Positions 37,264-47,200 of a stretch of DNA of 64,000 nucleotides are shown here, piece by piece. Source of the DNA: Pirellula sp. SH-Sr6A (GTDB taxonomy: Bacteria > Planctomycetota > Planctomycetia > Pirellulales > Pirellulaceae); assembly GCF_001610875.1 (NCBI RefSeq), contig NZ_CP011272.1, positions 849,988-913,987 of the forward strand, read 5' to 3'. Position 1 is the first letter of the stretch, and each line of letters opens with the position of its first letter. Below the pieces are notes generated by a model. The model saw only the letters and a program-made list of their open reading frames with translations. It was not told the DNA's origin and ran no database searches. A program made the position numbers and the translations under genes.

Positions 37264-38768
37264 AATCGACTCAATCAGCGTCCGATTGTTGGTTCAATGG
37301 AGTACGCCTACTTCTGTTCTGCGTGGGAGCGTCTCTCGCGTTCGGCGGCGATCCTGATGACAAATCTTCACAGGACAGTCAGCGTCACGCACCACCTCGA
37401 GTATTGGCGGATGCTTACCACTCCCACACGTGGATCGAGACACTCCCCGCACCAGGCATGAACAATTACCATTTGCTTCATGGCCCTGCTCGAGCATTCT
37501 CTGCTTTGAGGCAGCAGGGGTGGGAATGCAAATCCCAGCTGGGTCCTTGGACCGACGACGCGCTCCGTAATACCGATGTTGTTTACATCAATTTAGTTTC
37601 CGCAGATCTGCCCCCCTTTCATCCGGACGAAATCGACGCGCTTGAGCGTTTTGTTTCACAGGGTGGCGGATTGTTCCTGATCATCGATCACAGCAACTGC
37701 TACTTTCATAATCATGTCCTCGGGAATTTGGCCGATCGATTCGACCTGAAACTGCATCAAGAGACGCTTTGTGATCGACCTCCTCACACCGTGGGGGACG
37801 GAAATGCTTGGATTGTCCTTTCTGATATTCGCCCCCATCCAGCTACGCATTCGGTGCAACAATTTGTCATGATGACAGGAGGGATAGTTGATCAACGAAT
37901 GGGGGTGGTTTACTCAAGTTCCGATTCGTGGGGGGACGCTGCGGTGATTCCTCCATACGGTGAGTCGAACGGTCCCGGTTTTTACGGTGATTTTCAGAAG
38001 CAGCCCGCAGAGGTAACTGGCCCACACGCGGCAATTGGTGCGAAAGAATGGGGCAAGGGTCGGGTCTTCCTCGTAGGGGATCAAAATGCGTTCGGAGCAT
38101 TCGCGTTCAATTACTTGGACAATCGTCAACTTTGGTTTTCCGCCATGCACTGGTTGGCCAAACAAGAAGTAGGGAGCTCCTCCGACAGCCACCGTCAGGA
38201 AGCATTACCAGGCCTGGCACTGGTTTGGTGTCGAGAACCCGGTTCGGACTCACCACTTCGTTTTGCGGATGGAGGAAAGAATGGACTCTATCACTTTTTT
38301 GCGTGGATAAACAAGATCGCGGATGCCCGAGGGACACAACGCTCCTTGAGAGAATCGAAGGTCTTGATTTTGCCGGACGAACATGTCTTTCGGACTCACA
38401 AAGACACTCGGGAGATCCTCGATTACATGCAGCAGCCTGAGCGAACGGTGGTGATTCTCAGCAATACGCCTTCTAGTCCGGAACAAGTCGTTGCACTACC
38501 ATGGTCGGAGTGGCGACAAATCTCGATACCAAGCCTCAATGAGACGCTTGGTACTCACCACGCATGGGAGCATCCGTCGGGTTCGAAGCTGGTGTGGTTT
38601 CAGAACGACAAATTCCTCAACTCCAACTTCCCTGCTCCCGAAATTCCAATCCCGCCCCCTTCCCAGCCATTTGTCGATTCCCTCATGAACTTCCTCGCCG
38701 AACAAGGTGTGGAGTGGGGGGGAGATAGCAGCACATCAGCCGATTGGCTTGATGAACTGGATCGATAA
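37233..38768 (+). CDS. DUF4350-like, glutamine-amidotransferase-fold secreted protein
   Basis: 511 residues from the ATG at 37233, with a second ATG at 37248; both overlap the SDR gene end. Residues about 20-40 (VRLLLFCVGASLAFGGD) look like a signal sequence or N-terminal anchor. The segment DEIDALERFVSQGGGLFLIIDHSN is the typical 'open a panel' beta-strand of DUF4350/class I GATase-like sensors, followed by KGRVFLVGDQNAF, which resembles the C-terminal part of that fold. The catalytic Cys of true amidotransferases is not evident. The C-terminal third is unrecognised. In bacteria such proteins often sit in gene neighbourhoods of MoxR/VWA complexes, but no such genes are next to it here. Confidence 0.65.
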   Translation: MDSKSMALRIKSTQSASDCWFNGVRLLLFCVGASLAFGGDPDDKSSQDSQRHAPPRVLADAYHSHTWIETLPAPGMNNYHLLHGPARAFSALRQQGWECKSQLGPWTDDALRNTDVVYINLVSADLPPFHPDEIDALERFVSQGGGLFLIIDHSNCYFHNHVLGNLADRFDLKLHQETLCDRPPHTVGDGNAWIVLSDIRPHPATHSVQQFVMMTGGIVDQRMGVVYSSSDSWGDAAVIPPYGESNGPGFYGDFQKQPAEVTGPHAAIGAKEWGKGRVFLVGDQNAFGAFAFNYLDNRQLWFSAMHWLAKQEVGSSSDSHRQEALPGLALVWCREPGSDSPLRFADGGKNGLYHFFAWINKIADARGTQRSLRESKVLILPDEHVFRTHKDTREILDYMQQPERTVVILSNTPSSPEQVVALPWSEWRQISIPSLNETLGTHHAWEHPSGSKLVWFQNDKFLNSNFPAPEIPIPPPSQPFVDSLMNFLAEQGVEWGGDSSTSADWLDELDR

Positions 38769-38790
38769 GCACTACCGGAGTCTACGCGAA

Positions 38791-39816
38791 ATGACCAAGA
38801 TCAATGCCCTTTCGTTCGGACGCACCGATAAGGGCAAAGTACGGACGGAGAATCAGGACCAATTCTTTATTGCCGATCTCTCACGATCCATGCGAGTGCA
38901 AACCAATTCGCTGGATATGGATCGATATTCGCGATTGCACGGTGGGGCATTAGGACATTTGTTCCTTGTCGCCGATGGTATGGGGGGGCATCGAGGGGGG
39001 AGGGAGGCAAGCCAATTAGCGATTCAGTACTTTATCACCTCCATCCTCAATAGCATGCGATGGATCGTGAGGATTGATGCCGGAGCGGAAGATCGGTTTC
39101 TCGACGATCTACAACGTTTGCTTTCCAACGCGCACAAGACACTGCAAACTTATTCAGCTCAAGAGCAGGAACTCAAGGGAATGGGGACAACGCTCACCAT
39201 GAGTTATGTTTCATGGCCACGCATGATCGTGGTCCACGCAGGAGATACACGCTGTTATGTAATGCGGAAAGGTGAGTTGCGATTGATTACCCGCGATCAC
39301 ACCGTTGCAAATCAATTGATTCGTTCAGGACAGCTTTCTCCCGAAGCAGAAGATCGATCGCCCTGGGCAAACGTTCTCGTGAATGCTTTGGGAGCCGGGG
39401 CATCAGATGTCACGGCGGACATCTACAAGGTCGACTTGGAAATCGGAGATCGGCTGATGATGTGCAGTGATGGGTTGAACAAACATTTGAAGGAGGACGA
39501 GATCAGAGAGATTCTCATGCAACAGACGTCGGTAGAGGATGCAACCAATGTGCTAGTCCATCGCGCGATCGAGGAGGGTGGGACAGACAACGTCACCGTT
39601 ATTGTCTCGGATTTTATTGGAGAATCAGAAGAGAGTCGCATGCCCATCTGGCTATCGCCACGCACGGCTGAGCAATCGTTATTCGAAGCCCCCGTACCGG
39701 ACGAAGAACAAGACACGAATGTGGACGAGCCTCTTCCCAAAGAAACAACTTCTCCATCTGGCGGAACGGGTGGTTCGAAAGTCACCACCGACGACACTCC
39801 AACCCTGGACTACTAG
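38791..39816 (+). CDS. PP2C-family protein serine/threonine phosphatase
   Basis: 341 residues from the ATG at 38791 (GGAG upstream). The Mn/Mg-dependent motifs of bacterial PP2C are complete: RTENQDQF (about 18-25), FLVADGMGGH, GMGTTLTMSYV, VVHAGDTRCYV, CSDGLNKHL and GGTDNVTVIV near residue 272. A disordered Thr/Glu-rich tail (about 290-341) follows the catalytic domain. It dephosphorylates Ser/Thr proteins and would oppose a Hanks-type kinase such as the tubulin-like fusion kinase encoded at 44256-47708; that pairing is inference. Its stop codon TAG (39814-39816) is part of the CTAG target duplication of the adjacent IS5-family element, so the insertion left the coding region intact. Confidence 0.93.
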   Translation: MTKINALSFGRTDKGKVRTENQDQFFIADLSRSMRVQTNSLDMDRYSRLHGGALGHLFLVADGMGGHRGGREASQLAIQYFITSILNSMRWIVRIDAGAEDRFLDDLQRLLSNAHKTLQTYSAQEQELKGMGTTLTMSYVSWPRMIVVHAGDTRCYVMRKGELRLITRDHTVANQLIRSGQLSPEAEDRSPWANVLVNALGAGASDVTADIYKVDLEIGDRLMMCSDGLNKHLKEDEIREILMQQTSVEDATNVLVHRAIEEGGTDNVTVIVSDFIGESEESRMPIWLSPRTAEQSLFEAPVPDEEQDTNVDEPLPKETTSPSGGTGGSKVTTDDTPTLDY

Positions 39817-40752
39817 GCTCTGTTTGAAAACTGGTGTTTTCGTAACTTTGCGAATTTGCGATAATCGACGGATCGCCAATCAAGGAGGATACGATGGCAC
39901 GTCACAGATTAACCGATTTGCAATGGGAATGCATCGAGGAACTGTTTCCGTCTCCGAAGACAACGGGGCGGCCTCCTACGAACTACCGCTTAGCGTTTGA
40001 TGCCATTCTTTGGATTCTGCGCACCGGATCGCCTTGGCGCGATCTCCCTGAAGAATTTGGGAAGTGGAGAACTATCTACGGCCTCTACGATAAATGGAAC
40101 GGTGATGGAACCCTTGACGCTGTTCTGAATAAGCTTCGTTCAGCTCGCATTGATGATGGTGCAATCGATAGTGATCTATGGTGTGTCGATGGGAGCGTCA
40201 TCCGTGCCCATCGATGTGCTTCTGGCGGTGGAAAAAGGGGGCGCCAGACGAGCCAGCTGATCATGCACTAGGCCGTTCGCGAGGCGGATATTCAACCAAA
40301 ATCCATCTTCTCGTGGATGGCATGGGCAATCCTCTGGCATTCACCATTACGGGAGGGCAAGCTCATGAGACCACAGCACTGCTCGAGGTCCTCGAGAAGG
40401 CCGACAACGATCTTCATGACAGCGAAGGTCGCCCGGTTGCTTGGCCAGTGAATCTTGCAGGAGATAAAGGTTATCGAGCCGAATGGATCGACGAGACGCT
40501 CATCGATCTTGGAATCAATCCGATCATCCCGTCGAAGTCGAATGAAGATCGCGACGCACGAACGGCACAATTCGACGGGGATTGTTATCGACGCCGGAAT
40601 ATTGTCGAACGCTCCATAGGTTGGCTCAAAGAGTGTCGACGCGTCTTTTCGCGATTCGAGAAGACCGCCATTAACTACGCTGGGATGATTAAAATGGCGA
40701 TGATCGAACGATTCCTCCGAATGATGTGTAGTTAACAGTTTTCAAACAGAGC
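39817..40752 (+). mobile_element. IS5-family insertion sequence (936 bp)
   Basis: Perfect 17-bp terminal inverted repeats GCTCTGTTTGAAAACTG (39817-39833) and complement (40736-40752) bound two overlapping transposase frames. CTAG is repeated directly at both ends (39813-39816 and 40753-40756), a 4-bp target duplication. The layout fits the two-frame subgroup of IS5 (IS427-like) elements. The intact ends and unblemished reading frames suggest a recent insertion. Confidence 0.92.
39894..40735 (+). CDS. IS5-family DDE transposase made by -1 frameshift
   Basis: Frame A (39894-40271) has a GGAGG ribosome site and encodes the helix-turn-helix-like start HRLTDLQWECIEELF and the first catalytic Asp in WCVDGSVIRAH. 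Frame B (open 40178-40735, -1 relative) continues with NLAGDKGYRAEW, the second Asp, and RRNIVERSIGWLKECRRVFSRFEK, the catalytic Glu in the classical Y-(2)-R-(3)-E-(6)-K region. The overlap carries the homopolymeric run A5G5 near 40232, a plausible slippery site, so the full enzyme of about 280 residues would be a fusion product. The alternative, a disabling indel, is less likely since this organisation is normal for the subgroup. Confidence 0.88.
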
Positions 40753-40756
40753 CTAG

Positions 40757-41232
40757 CCTGCGTCGTAGAACTCGTTGCCGACCAAAGTCAACGATCAACC
40801 AGTTATCAGGTAAGGTCATTGATCTACTCGTTACCAAACAAGTCCATCGGTCTTCGGGTTGCTAAGTGAGGTGCTCGAATAACCTATTGCTAGGCAAATC
40901 CCTTCATGATTATCTACCGTAATCGGTACGCTCCTGCATCGCCCAACTCATCCGCCCCCCAACCGGGGACACTCACCAACACTGGGGACACTCACCCCAA
41001 ACTGGGGACACTCACCAGGGGTGCCAAACTGGGGACACTCACCAGGGGTGGGGAGTGGCCCCCCGAAGGTGGGGGCGAGAGGGGGTGGTTCGAGGGGAAT
41101 GGGGGCCGAGGGGCGGTCAAAGACGGGTTTTTGGACCGTTTGACTCTCGAGGCGCGCAGCGGCGAACCCAGTGCCGCTCCAAGGGTCACTCTCAAAGAAG
41201 AAGATGCTCGCGGCCTGTACGGCTACAAGCTC
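40757..41232. other. 476-bp noncoding region between IS5 element and RAYT gene
   Basis: Contains the degenerate GGGGACACTCACC repeats (40965-41055) and a very G-rich stretch (41056-41130). No gene seen. Confidence 0.4.
40965..41055 (+). repeat. Degenerate GGGGACACTCACC repeats, 3' side of RAYT
   Basis: Four copies of GGGGACACTCACC begin at 40965, 40984, 41004 and 41031, with spacings of 19, 20 and 27 bp. They have the same orientation and core as the regular 19-bp array at 42505-42903 on the other side of the transposase gene. Confidence 0.85.
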
Positions 41233-42339
41233 TTAAGAAGGTCGCTGGAATCGCGGACAGTAGATCTGCCGCTGGGTGACCAGCGTTCGAGCCTCCTTCA
41301 TACTGCGCACACTTCCAGCCGCCAATGAGAACATTCGACTGAAATGGGTCGTGTAGTCGATCCAACGCTCGGGATCCAATCCCAACCGCTCCAACACCGG
41401 AGGCACCTCCTCGGGTGTAAACCCTTTCTTGCCTTCCCGGATAATCCTCGCCGTCGCATCCAATAGCTGGATATAGTTCATCGATGACAACGGTACCACG
41501 CCCTTGTCACTGCAACGCTTCTTCGTCTTGCTCGGTTTGCTCCCCTGGCTTCCTCTCTCATCGATCAGCTCTATCGGGGCTAAATACGCGTCTGGTAACA
41601 GACGCTGTGGCAAGGCAGGATCTTCGCTGGGCGCTGGGAACTGCGGCGATTCCGTTTGAGTTCCCTCCGGGGGCGGTTCCGGCTTGGCAAGCTCCTGCTT
41701 CAGGGCTGCGATTCGCTGGGCTACCGACGTGTACTGGGATGCCTCGAGCGTCTGGGCTACCTGGGCGCGGATGGGATTCAAATCCACATAGCTCACGCAG
41801 GCCAAGATGGCTTCGTCATCGAGCAACCGCACCGCCTTGAACCGGCCATTGAAGAGACGGCCCGTCTCTTGGAGCTCCAGGTTGGCGCGCTTGGCGACTC
41901 GCTGGCAAAGGATGCGCATCCACCACGAGATATCGCTGAGCCGCAATCGGATCTCTTTCAACTTCTCGGGCTTGGTGCGGATCGCATCGAGCTCCTTTTC
42001 GTTGGGCTCCGCTGGAGTCTTGTCTTTGTTCTTCCTCTTGGGACACATCAACATCCAGCGCCTGGCCACTTCGGTATCGTCCCACTCTTGGACAATGTCG
42101 GGGCGAGACCGCAAGACCGAGTGGAAGTGGTTGCTCATGATGGCATGACCTAGGACGTCGATGCCAAAGTACTGGGCTTGCTCCTCGATCTGCTTGGTGA
42201 TCCAGAGACCGCGATGGCTGTGATCTTTGCGGGTGAGAGCATCATCGCCGAGCAAGAAGTACTTGCGAACAATGGTGGCGATGGTGTGGACCGTAGCGAC
42301 TTCGTCGGGACGGTAGATATCGGCGCGGGCGCTGCGCAT
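41233..42339 (-). CDS. Long REP-associated tyrosine (HUH) transposase
   Basis: 368 residues from the ATG at 42339, chosen for AAGGA nine bases upstream; the frame extends in sequence but without homology to 42531. Hallmarks of RAYT proteins are visible: GHAIMSNHFHSVLRSRPD carries the H-x-H (71 and 73), and ACVSYVDLNPIRAQVA matches the Tyr-bearing YVHLNPVRA block that defines the group. It is more than twice the length of E. coli TnpA-REP, with a C-terminal half of unknown fold. Such domesticated nucleases cut short hairpin or tandem repeats rather than moving themselves. It lies between two sets of GGGGACACTCAC repeats. Confidence 0.83.
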   Translation of the reverse strand: MRSARADIYRPDEVATVHTIATIVRKYFLLGDDALTRKDHSHRGLWITKQIEEQAQYFGIDVLGHAIMSNHFHSVLRSRPDIVQEWDDTEVARRWMLMCPKRKNKDKTPAEPNEKELDAIRTKPEKLKEIRLRLSDISWWMRILCQRVAKRANLELQETGRLFNGRFKAVRLLDDEAILACVSYVDLNPIRAQVAQTLEASQYTSVAQRIAALKQELAKPEPPPEGTQTESPQFPAPSEDPALPQRLLPDAYLAPIELIDERGSQGSKPSKTKKRCSDKGVVPLSSMNYIQLLDATARIIREGKKGFTPEEVPPVLERLGLDPERWIDYTTHFSRMFSLAAGSVRSMKEARTLVTQRQIYCPRFQRPS

Positions 42340-42504
42340 GATCTGAATTCCTTGGGCGAAAGGGAAAACATCGGCAAAACAAGGGACGATTCGTTCGGGT
42401 TGCCGGGCACGATCCTGTGCATAGAAGTGATTGGAGCGTCTCGAGACCCCAGATACAAGAGTGGGGAAGGGGGCGCCAAAAAGATTTTTCAGGACACCGG
42501 AAAT

Positions 42505-42903
42505 GGGGACATTCACGCGCACTAGGGACACTCACGCGTACTGGGGACACTCACGCGTACTGGGGACACTCACGCGTACTGGGGACACTCACGCGTACTG
42601 GGGACACTCACGAGGACTGGGGACACTCACGAGGACTGGGGACACTCACGAGGACTGGGGACACTCACGAGGACTGGGGACACTCACGAGGACTGGGGAC
42701 ACTCACGAGGACTGGGGACACTCACGAGGACGGGGGACACTCACGAGGACTGGGGACACTCACGAGGACTGGGGACACTCACGAGGACTGGGGACACTCA
42801 CGAGGACTGGGGACACTCACGAGGACTGGGGACACTCACGAGGACTGGGGACACTCACGAGGACTGGGGACACTCACGAGGACTGGGGACACTCGTGGGG
42901 ACT
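42505..42903 (+). repeat. 19-bp tandem repeat array, 21 units
   Basis: Twenty-one contiguous 19-bp units: five of type GGGGACACTCACGCGTACT (first two with base changes), fifteen GGGGACACTCACGAGGACT (one ends GACG), and a final variant with CGTGGGG. The array lies in the 593-bp gap (42340-42932) upstream of the RAYT start and 30 bp from the end of the UvrC-like gene. The array has no stop on the + strand, but the resulting repetitive frames are not judged genes. Confidence 0.95.
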
Positions 42904-42932
42904 GCTTTAGTTGCGATTTCTACAACCGGTTG

Positions 42933-44210
42933 CTAGGCAGCGGGTTGGGACAGGGGAGGATGAAGCCTTTTTTTGGCTTCTTGCCACGTTCGAGGGAGGC
43001 TATCGATTGCGAAGGTTTGGGAGATGTACTCGGCTAGGGGAAGTTCCATACTGGATTTCTTGTGCTGCTTCTCTTTCTGAAACCAGGAGGTGACTAGACC
43101 TAGAGTGTCATCGGGGTTTTGTACATAGGTTCCTAACTCTGGTTGCGGCTGGTTACAAATATCAAGCTTTCGCAATGTTGCATTCCACTCCTTGCTTGTG
43201 TTCGGAGGCGCCAGCGATGCAATTACACCTCCTTCTCGAATCACATACCAGACGGCTCGAGCCTGCTTCGGGTAGATCGCGTAGATGGTTGGATTGGATT
43301 CTCGCGCCCTCTGAAACTGTTTCAAACGCTTGGTGATCCAACGTATGATGCTTAGGTCTTCGCGCAATCTCGCTGCATATTCGAAATGAAGTCCCGCGGC
43401 GGCTTTTTCCATTGCATTTTGAAGCTTCGATTCCAGGTCCGATTCCCCCGTTCGAAGGAACCGCACGGCCGCCGCAACACCTTCGTCATATCCGGATTTG
43501 CTGCAGACCGGCAAACAAGGAGCTAAACAGTTTCCAAGTTCATGGCGTACACAGCCTGCACGGTGCTCTAAATCAAATAAGGAAAGCTGGTTCGAAAAGT
43601 GCATGGGCGTTTTATGGCTACAGTCTCGCAATCGAAATGTGCGGGTTAAGATCTCGATTGCACGCGACAAATGGGTTACACCGCTCAACGGACCAAGTGA
43701 GCACTTGGCGGTCGGGTCATGATATCGAGAAAGATAAAACGCTTCGGCTGGCCCTTTGCCAAGACAGAGATAAGCCTGCCGTTGTCGATTTGGCATTCCA
43801 ACTACATTGAAGCGAGGTTGCCACCGCCGAATCAAACACTGCTCTCTTAGCAACGCAGCGAATTCGCTAGGTTGGGGCTCCCAGACAATCTTGTACGCTG
43901 CTTGTGCGATCCGCCCCGACTTGTCCTCATCGTTATTGGGCAAGTAGTAGCTCATCAACCGATTGCGCAACGCTTTTGATTTACCAACATAGATTAGACG
44001 CCCCGTCGCATCCAACATTCCATAAACGCCAGGCGAACGCGGGACCCCGCTGGCAATGGCTCGCTTCATGTGCGCAAGCCTATCCTCGTGGGGAATGCGA
44101 TCGGGAGCTATTTCCGGCGGAAGCTGAATCCAACTAAGATGCGGGCGCTCGAAAGGCAGGAACGGATCCTCTCCAAAATCCTCGAAACAGTCTATCCAAA
44201 CAACATCCAT
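42933..44210 (-). CDS. UvrC-like/Cho-type GIY-YIG protein
   Basis: 425 residues. The GIY-YIG domain is at about 58-135: SPGVYGML, RLIYVGKSKALRNRL and the catalytic Glu region FAALLREQCLIRRWQPRFN. A four-Cys region (CVRHELGNCLAPCLPVC, about 230-246) followed by a UVR helix pair (LQNAMEKAAAGLHFEYAARLRED) is as in UvrC. The RNase-H-type second nuclease and HhH domains of full UvrC (about 600 residues) are missing, as in Cho; the C-terminal 130 residues are unrecognised. It may nick damaged DNA or act on other branched DNA. It has GGAGG before its ATG and starts about 45 bp after the kinase-tubulin gene, hence probably the last gene of that operon. Confidence 0.85.
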   Translation of the reverse strand: MDVVWIDCFEDFGEDPFLPFERPHLSWIQLPPEIAPDRIPHEDRLAHMKRAIASGVPRSPGVYGMLDATGRLIYVGKSKALRNRLMSYYLPNNDEDKSGRIAQAAYKIVWEPQPSEFAALLREQCLIRRWQPRFNVVGMPNRQRQAYLCLGKGPAEAFYLSRYHDPTAKCSLGPLSGVTHLSRAIEILTRTFRLRDCSHKTPMHFSNQLSLFDLEHRAGCVRHELGNCLAPCLPVCSKSGYDEGVAAAVRFLRTGESDLESKLQNAMEKAAAGLHFEYAARLREDLSIIRWITKRLKQFQRARESNPTIYAIYPKQARAVWYVIREGGVIASLAPPNTSKEWNATLRKLDICNQPQPELGTYVQNPDDTLGLVTSWFQKEKQHKKSSMELPLAEYISQTFAIDSLPRTWQEAKKRLHPPLSQPAA

Positions 44211-44255
44211 GCGATCGCCCTCCGCGGCGCATTATCGCACGGGGGCTTTGGGTGA

Positions 44256-47200
44256 TCAAGATTCCGACGCGGGATGCGCGAACGGAATCCACTCGATATC
44301 GACACGCGACAATATCCGAGGAACAAGCTGCCAAGTTTCGCTGGTCGGCATCCAAAGTTTGTCGATCAATTCTTCAACGTCGATCTGATCCCCTACCGCC
44401 ACGACATAGCTAGCTATCCTGCGATCAGTTAAATGAATGCGACTGATTTTCGCCAACTTTCCTTTGAGCTCCTCGGGCAACTGGTACCAAATCATTTCAG
44501 AAACGAAGAGATGAAGGTGGACCGATTCTCCGTAGTCAGCCAGGAAGGGGATACAAGTATCGATTTTCGCATCGAGGTCTGCATCACCTTGAATGGCTGT
44601 TGCAACCCGGGCCGAGTCCAAGGCGATCGGCCCAGTAGAAATTTCCCCCAAGAGCGTCATGGAATTGCCTTCGGACAAATCAAAGTCCGACTCACTGGGC
44701 GAGGCACCTCCACGCATTTGAGTCAAGGTGTTGGTCGCTGCTGGTTGTGCTAACGCCGTTGCTTTCGAGCGAGGGATAGGTTCATGAGTCCTGCTTTGTT
44801 GAATAATCTCCTTTTGGATTTCGATCGTTAAAGCCTCTAGCATGTCGGCGATCGACGCAGTCTCGCCATTGACCGAATGATTCGCCGGGATACCCACCAT
44901 TGCCGCTTCGATAGCTTGGCACCCACACTCTTTGACCCAAATGCGAATGACAAGATCGGCGATCGATTCGCGGCTGAGCCGGTGGATGGCATCCGATTTG
45001 TCTTGTTGGTTCTGCGACAGAAAGCTCTCGATGGAGTATCCAAAACGACGCAAACAGAAGTCTTTGGAAAAGTGAAAGAACTCGCCCTGCAGGTCCCTGC
45101 TGCACCTTGCCCAGACCTGCTGAATTCCTCGTAGTCGATCGATGAACCTTAAAAGCATCGAACCACTGAGTTGATGGAAGATCGCTTCCATTCGAACCTT
45201 TCCTTCCAGATTCATGACACTTTGGCTGCGTACGACTTGCGATTCGCTCTCACTTAACTCAACCAGTTTCGCCTCAAGCTTCTTTGCGACGGAAAAAAGC
45301 GAATGCGCATTGACTTGGAAACGCTCTTCCAGGAGCTCCATGAGCTTAGGGAATATCGACCAATTCAAGGGGACGGCGATCCATCGGCTAGTGATCCATT
45401 CGAGGAGCCTTTCCCATCGACATTCAAACAGTTGTTGCGTCGCAATTGCGGCTTCCGAAAGATCCATCCCCAACGGTTCAACCAATCGCTTGAGATGAAC
45501 TGCATCATCGAGCATGCACGCACTGGGGCGGTAATTGGATCGGAAGTCTTGAACTTGGTTTCCGATCTCGGAAGGAAAAACGGAACGCATCACGTCGCGC
45601 ACCCACGCTTGCGCATTGAAATTGCAGACGCGAAATGCGTCAGTGATAAAATACTCAATCTTCTCAAGCATTTTTGGGGACAGCAGCAGGCATTGAGGAG
45701 ACTCAGCCGCTGAGACACCTTTATCCAACGCCGAAATCCAGGACATCAACCCGTGGAGCACAGTGGTTGCGCTGGCTTTTGCTGGCTGAATGCTCAACTC
45801 AAGTGGTAATGGTGTTACCTTGATCGTACTCAGCCATGGCGGAGCATCGAGTGCACTCTGACTGCCCGATTCAAAATCCTCGCATCGCGAGGCATCGTCG
45901 ATCGGATCTGCAATTTCGATATAGCGGACAACTTGCTCCATGACCTCTGTGTTATCCGAGGGATCCCCCATCTTCCCTCCATAGAACAATCGCACGCGAT
46001 CAAAGGGTGGTTTACTACTTGGGGCGGCAGGAATCCCCGGAAGCTCCGGGTGAAGGCCACCGGTTCGAAAGTAGTGATTGACCTCGAGCAAGCAAGCGAT
46101 GGAGCATGCGGTTGCGAGATCGCCAAGAGCCGTTGGACTGGGCGATGCGCATGTAAGAAGCAACTCGCATCGAATTGGAAGTTGCATGGACTCCGCAACT
46201 TGCTGAATCATAAATCCAAGTTCGCTTACAATCGAACTACCGGTTCCCCCCATTGTCGAGGCTACCAGTTTCACTTGAACGGGAACGTCCGGTTGTGAAT
46301 CCGCAGACAGACCTTCTAGCAAGACCATGAGATGCTCGAATACTTGCGGGGCATGATCGATCAAGGCGAGCATACCCAAGGGCCTTACTCCCTCTGTCAA
46401 TTGCGATCGAGGGATGTTGTACAACCATCTGCGGCTAAGTTGAGGAAATGCATGAGTTCCCTCACGATAGTAATGTGGGCTCTTTAGTGGCGTGTGAAAG
46501 ACCTGTCGGCTTGTCAACGGTTTGAGGTTGGATCGGTCTACTAAAGGAAGGAGCGTATTCGCATCCGTGTCGAGCACGAAAAGAAGGGACTGGTCTTCCA
46601 AATCGCTCGTAATATCCGAATTGCGTTGGTTAAGAGCGGCGACCACTCCGGCGCCGATGCCGCCAACGCCAATCACCACCGTCTTTGGCCGAACGGCTGC
46701 GACCGGTTGCGATCCGGCACCCGACGCGGGTTGGGTTGAGAGCCGAATGCGGTGGCGAGTGGGTGCCGAATGATCGACAGCAGAGGACGATGGAGATCGC
46801 GTAGTAATTTTGTTGGAATTAACTCGCGGATTCCAGCCTCGAACACGTGTACTCCTTTCTTTGCTGGCGGCTTCAACATTCGATTGAACTGCCGATTCGA
46901 TCGCGTGAATTAATTCCCTGCAATCTGAAAAGCGTTGATGCGGACGCTTTGAAAGAGCCTTCGCAATCACGGGTCTCTCGGCAGGCGGAAGAGGCTCGAG
47001 AATCGGCGCTTTGTGCAAGTGTTCGTTTGCGAGTTGAGCGGTTGTTCGACCACGAAACGGGAGTGTACCGGTCAACATCTCAAAGTAAACAATGGCGAGC
47101 GAATATTGATCGCTGAACCGACCAGGACGGCCATCAAACATTTCCGGAGCCGCGTAAGTCGGCGTCAACCCGCCCATCATCGACTGGGTCATCGAGTGAA

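Noticed and set aside
42340-42531. N-terminal extension of the RAYT frame to a GTG at 42531
   Set aside because: It runs into the repeat array and lacks homology; ATG at 42339 has a better ribosome site.
42505-42903. 19-bp array as a CRISPR
   Set aside because: Units are directly contiguous without variable spacers and no cas gene is present.
42417-43037. Open frames of 206 and 159 codons across the 19-bp array encoding a periodic peptide
   Set aside because: They exist only because the 19-bp unit has no stop on the plus strand; peptide has no family resemblance.
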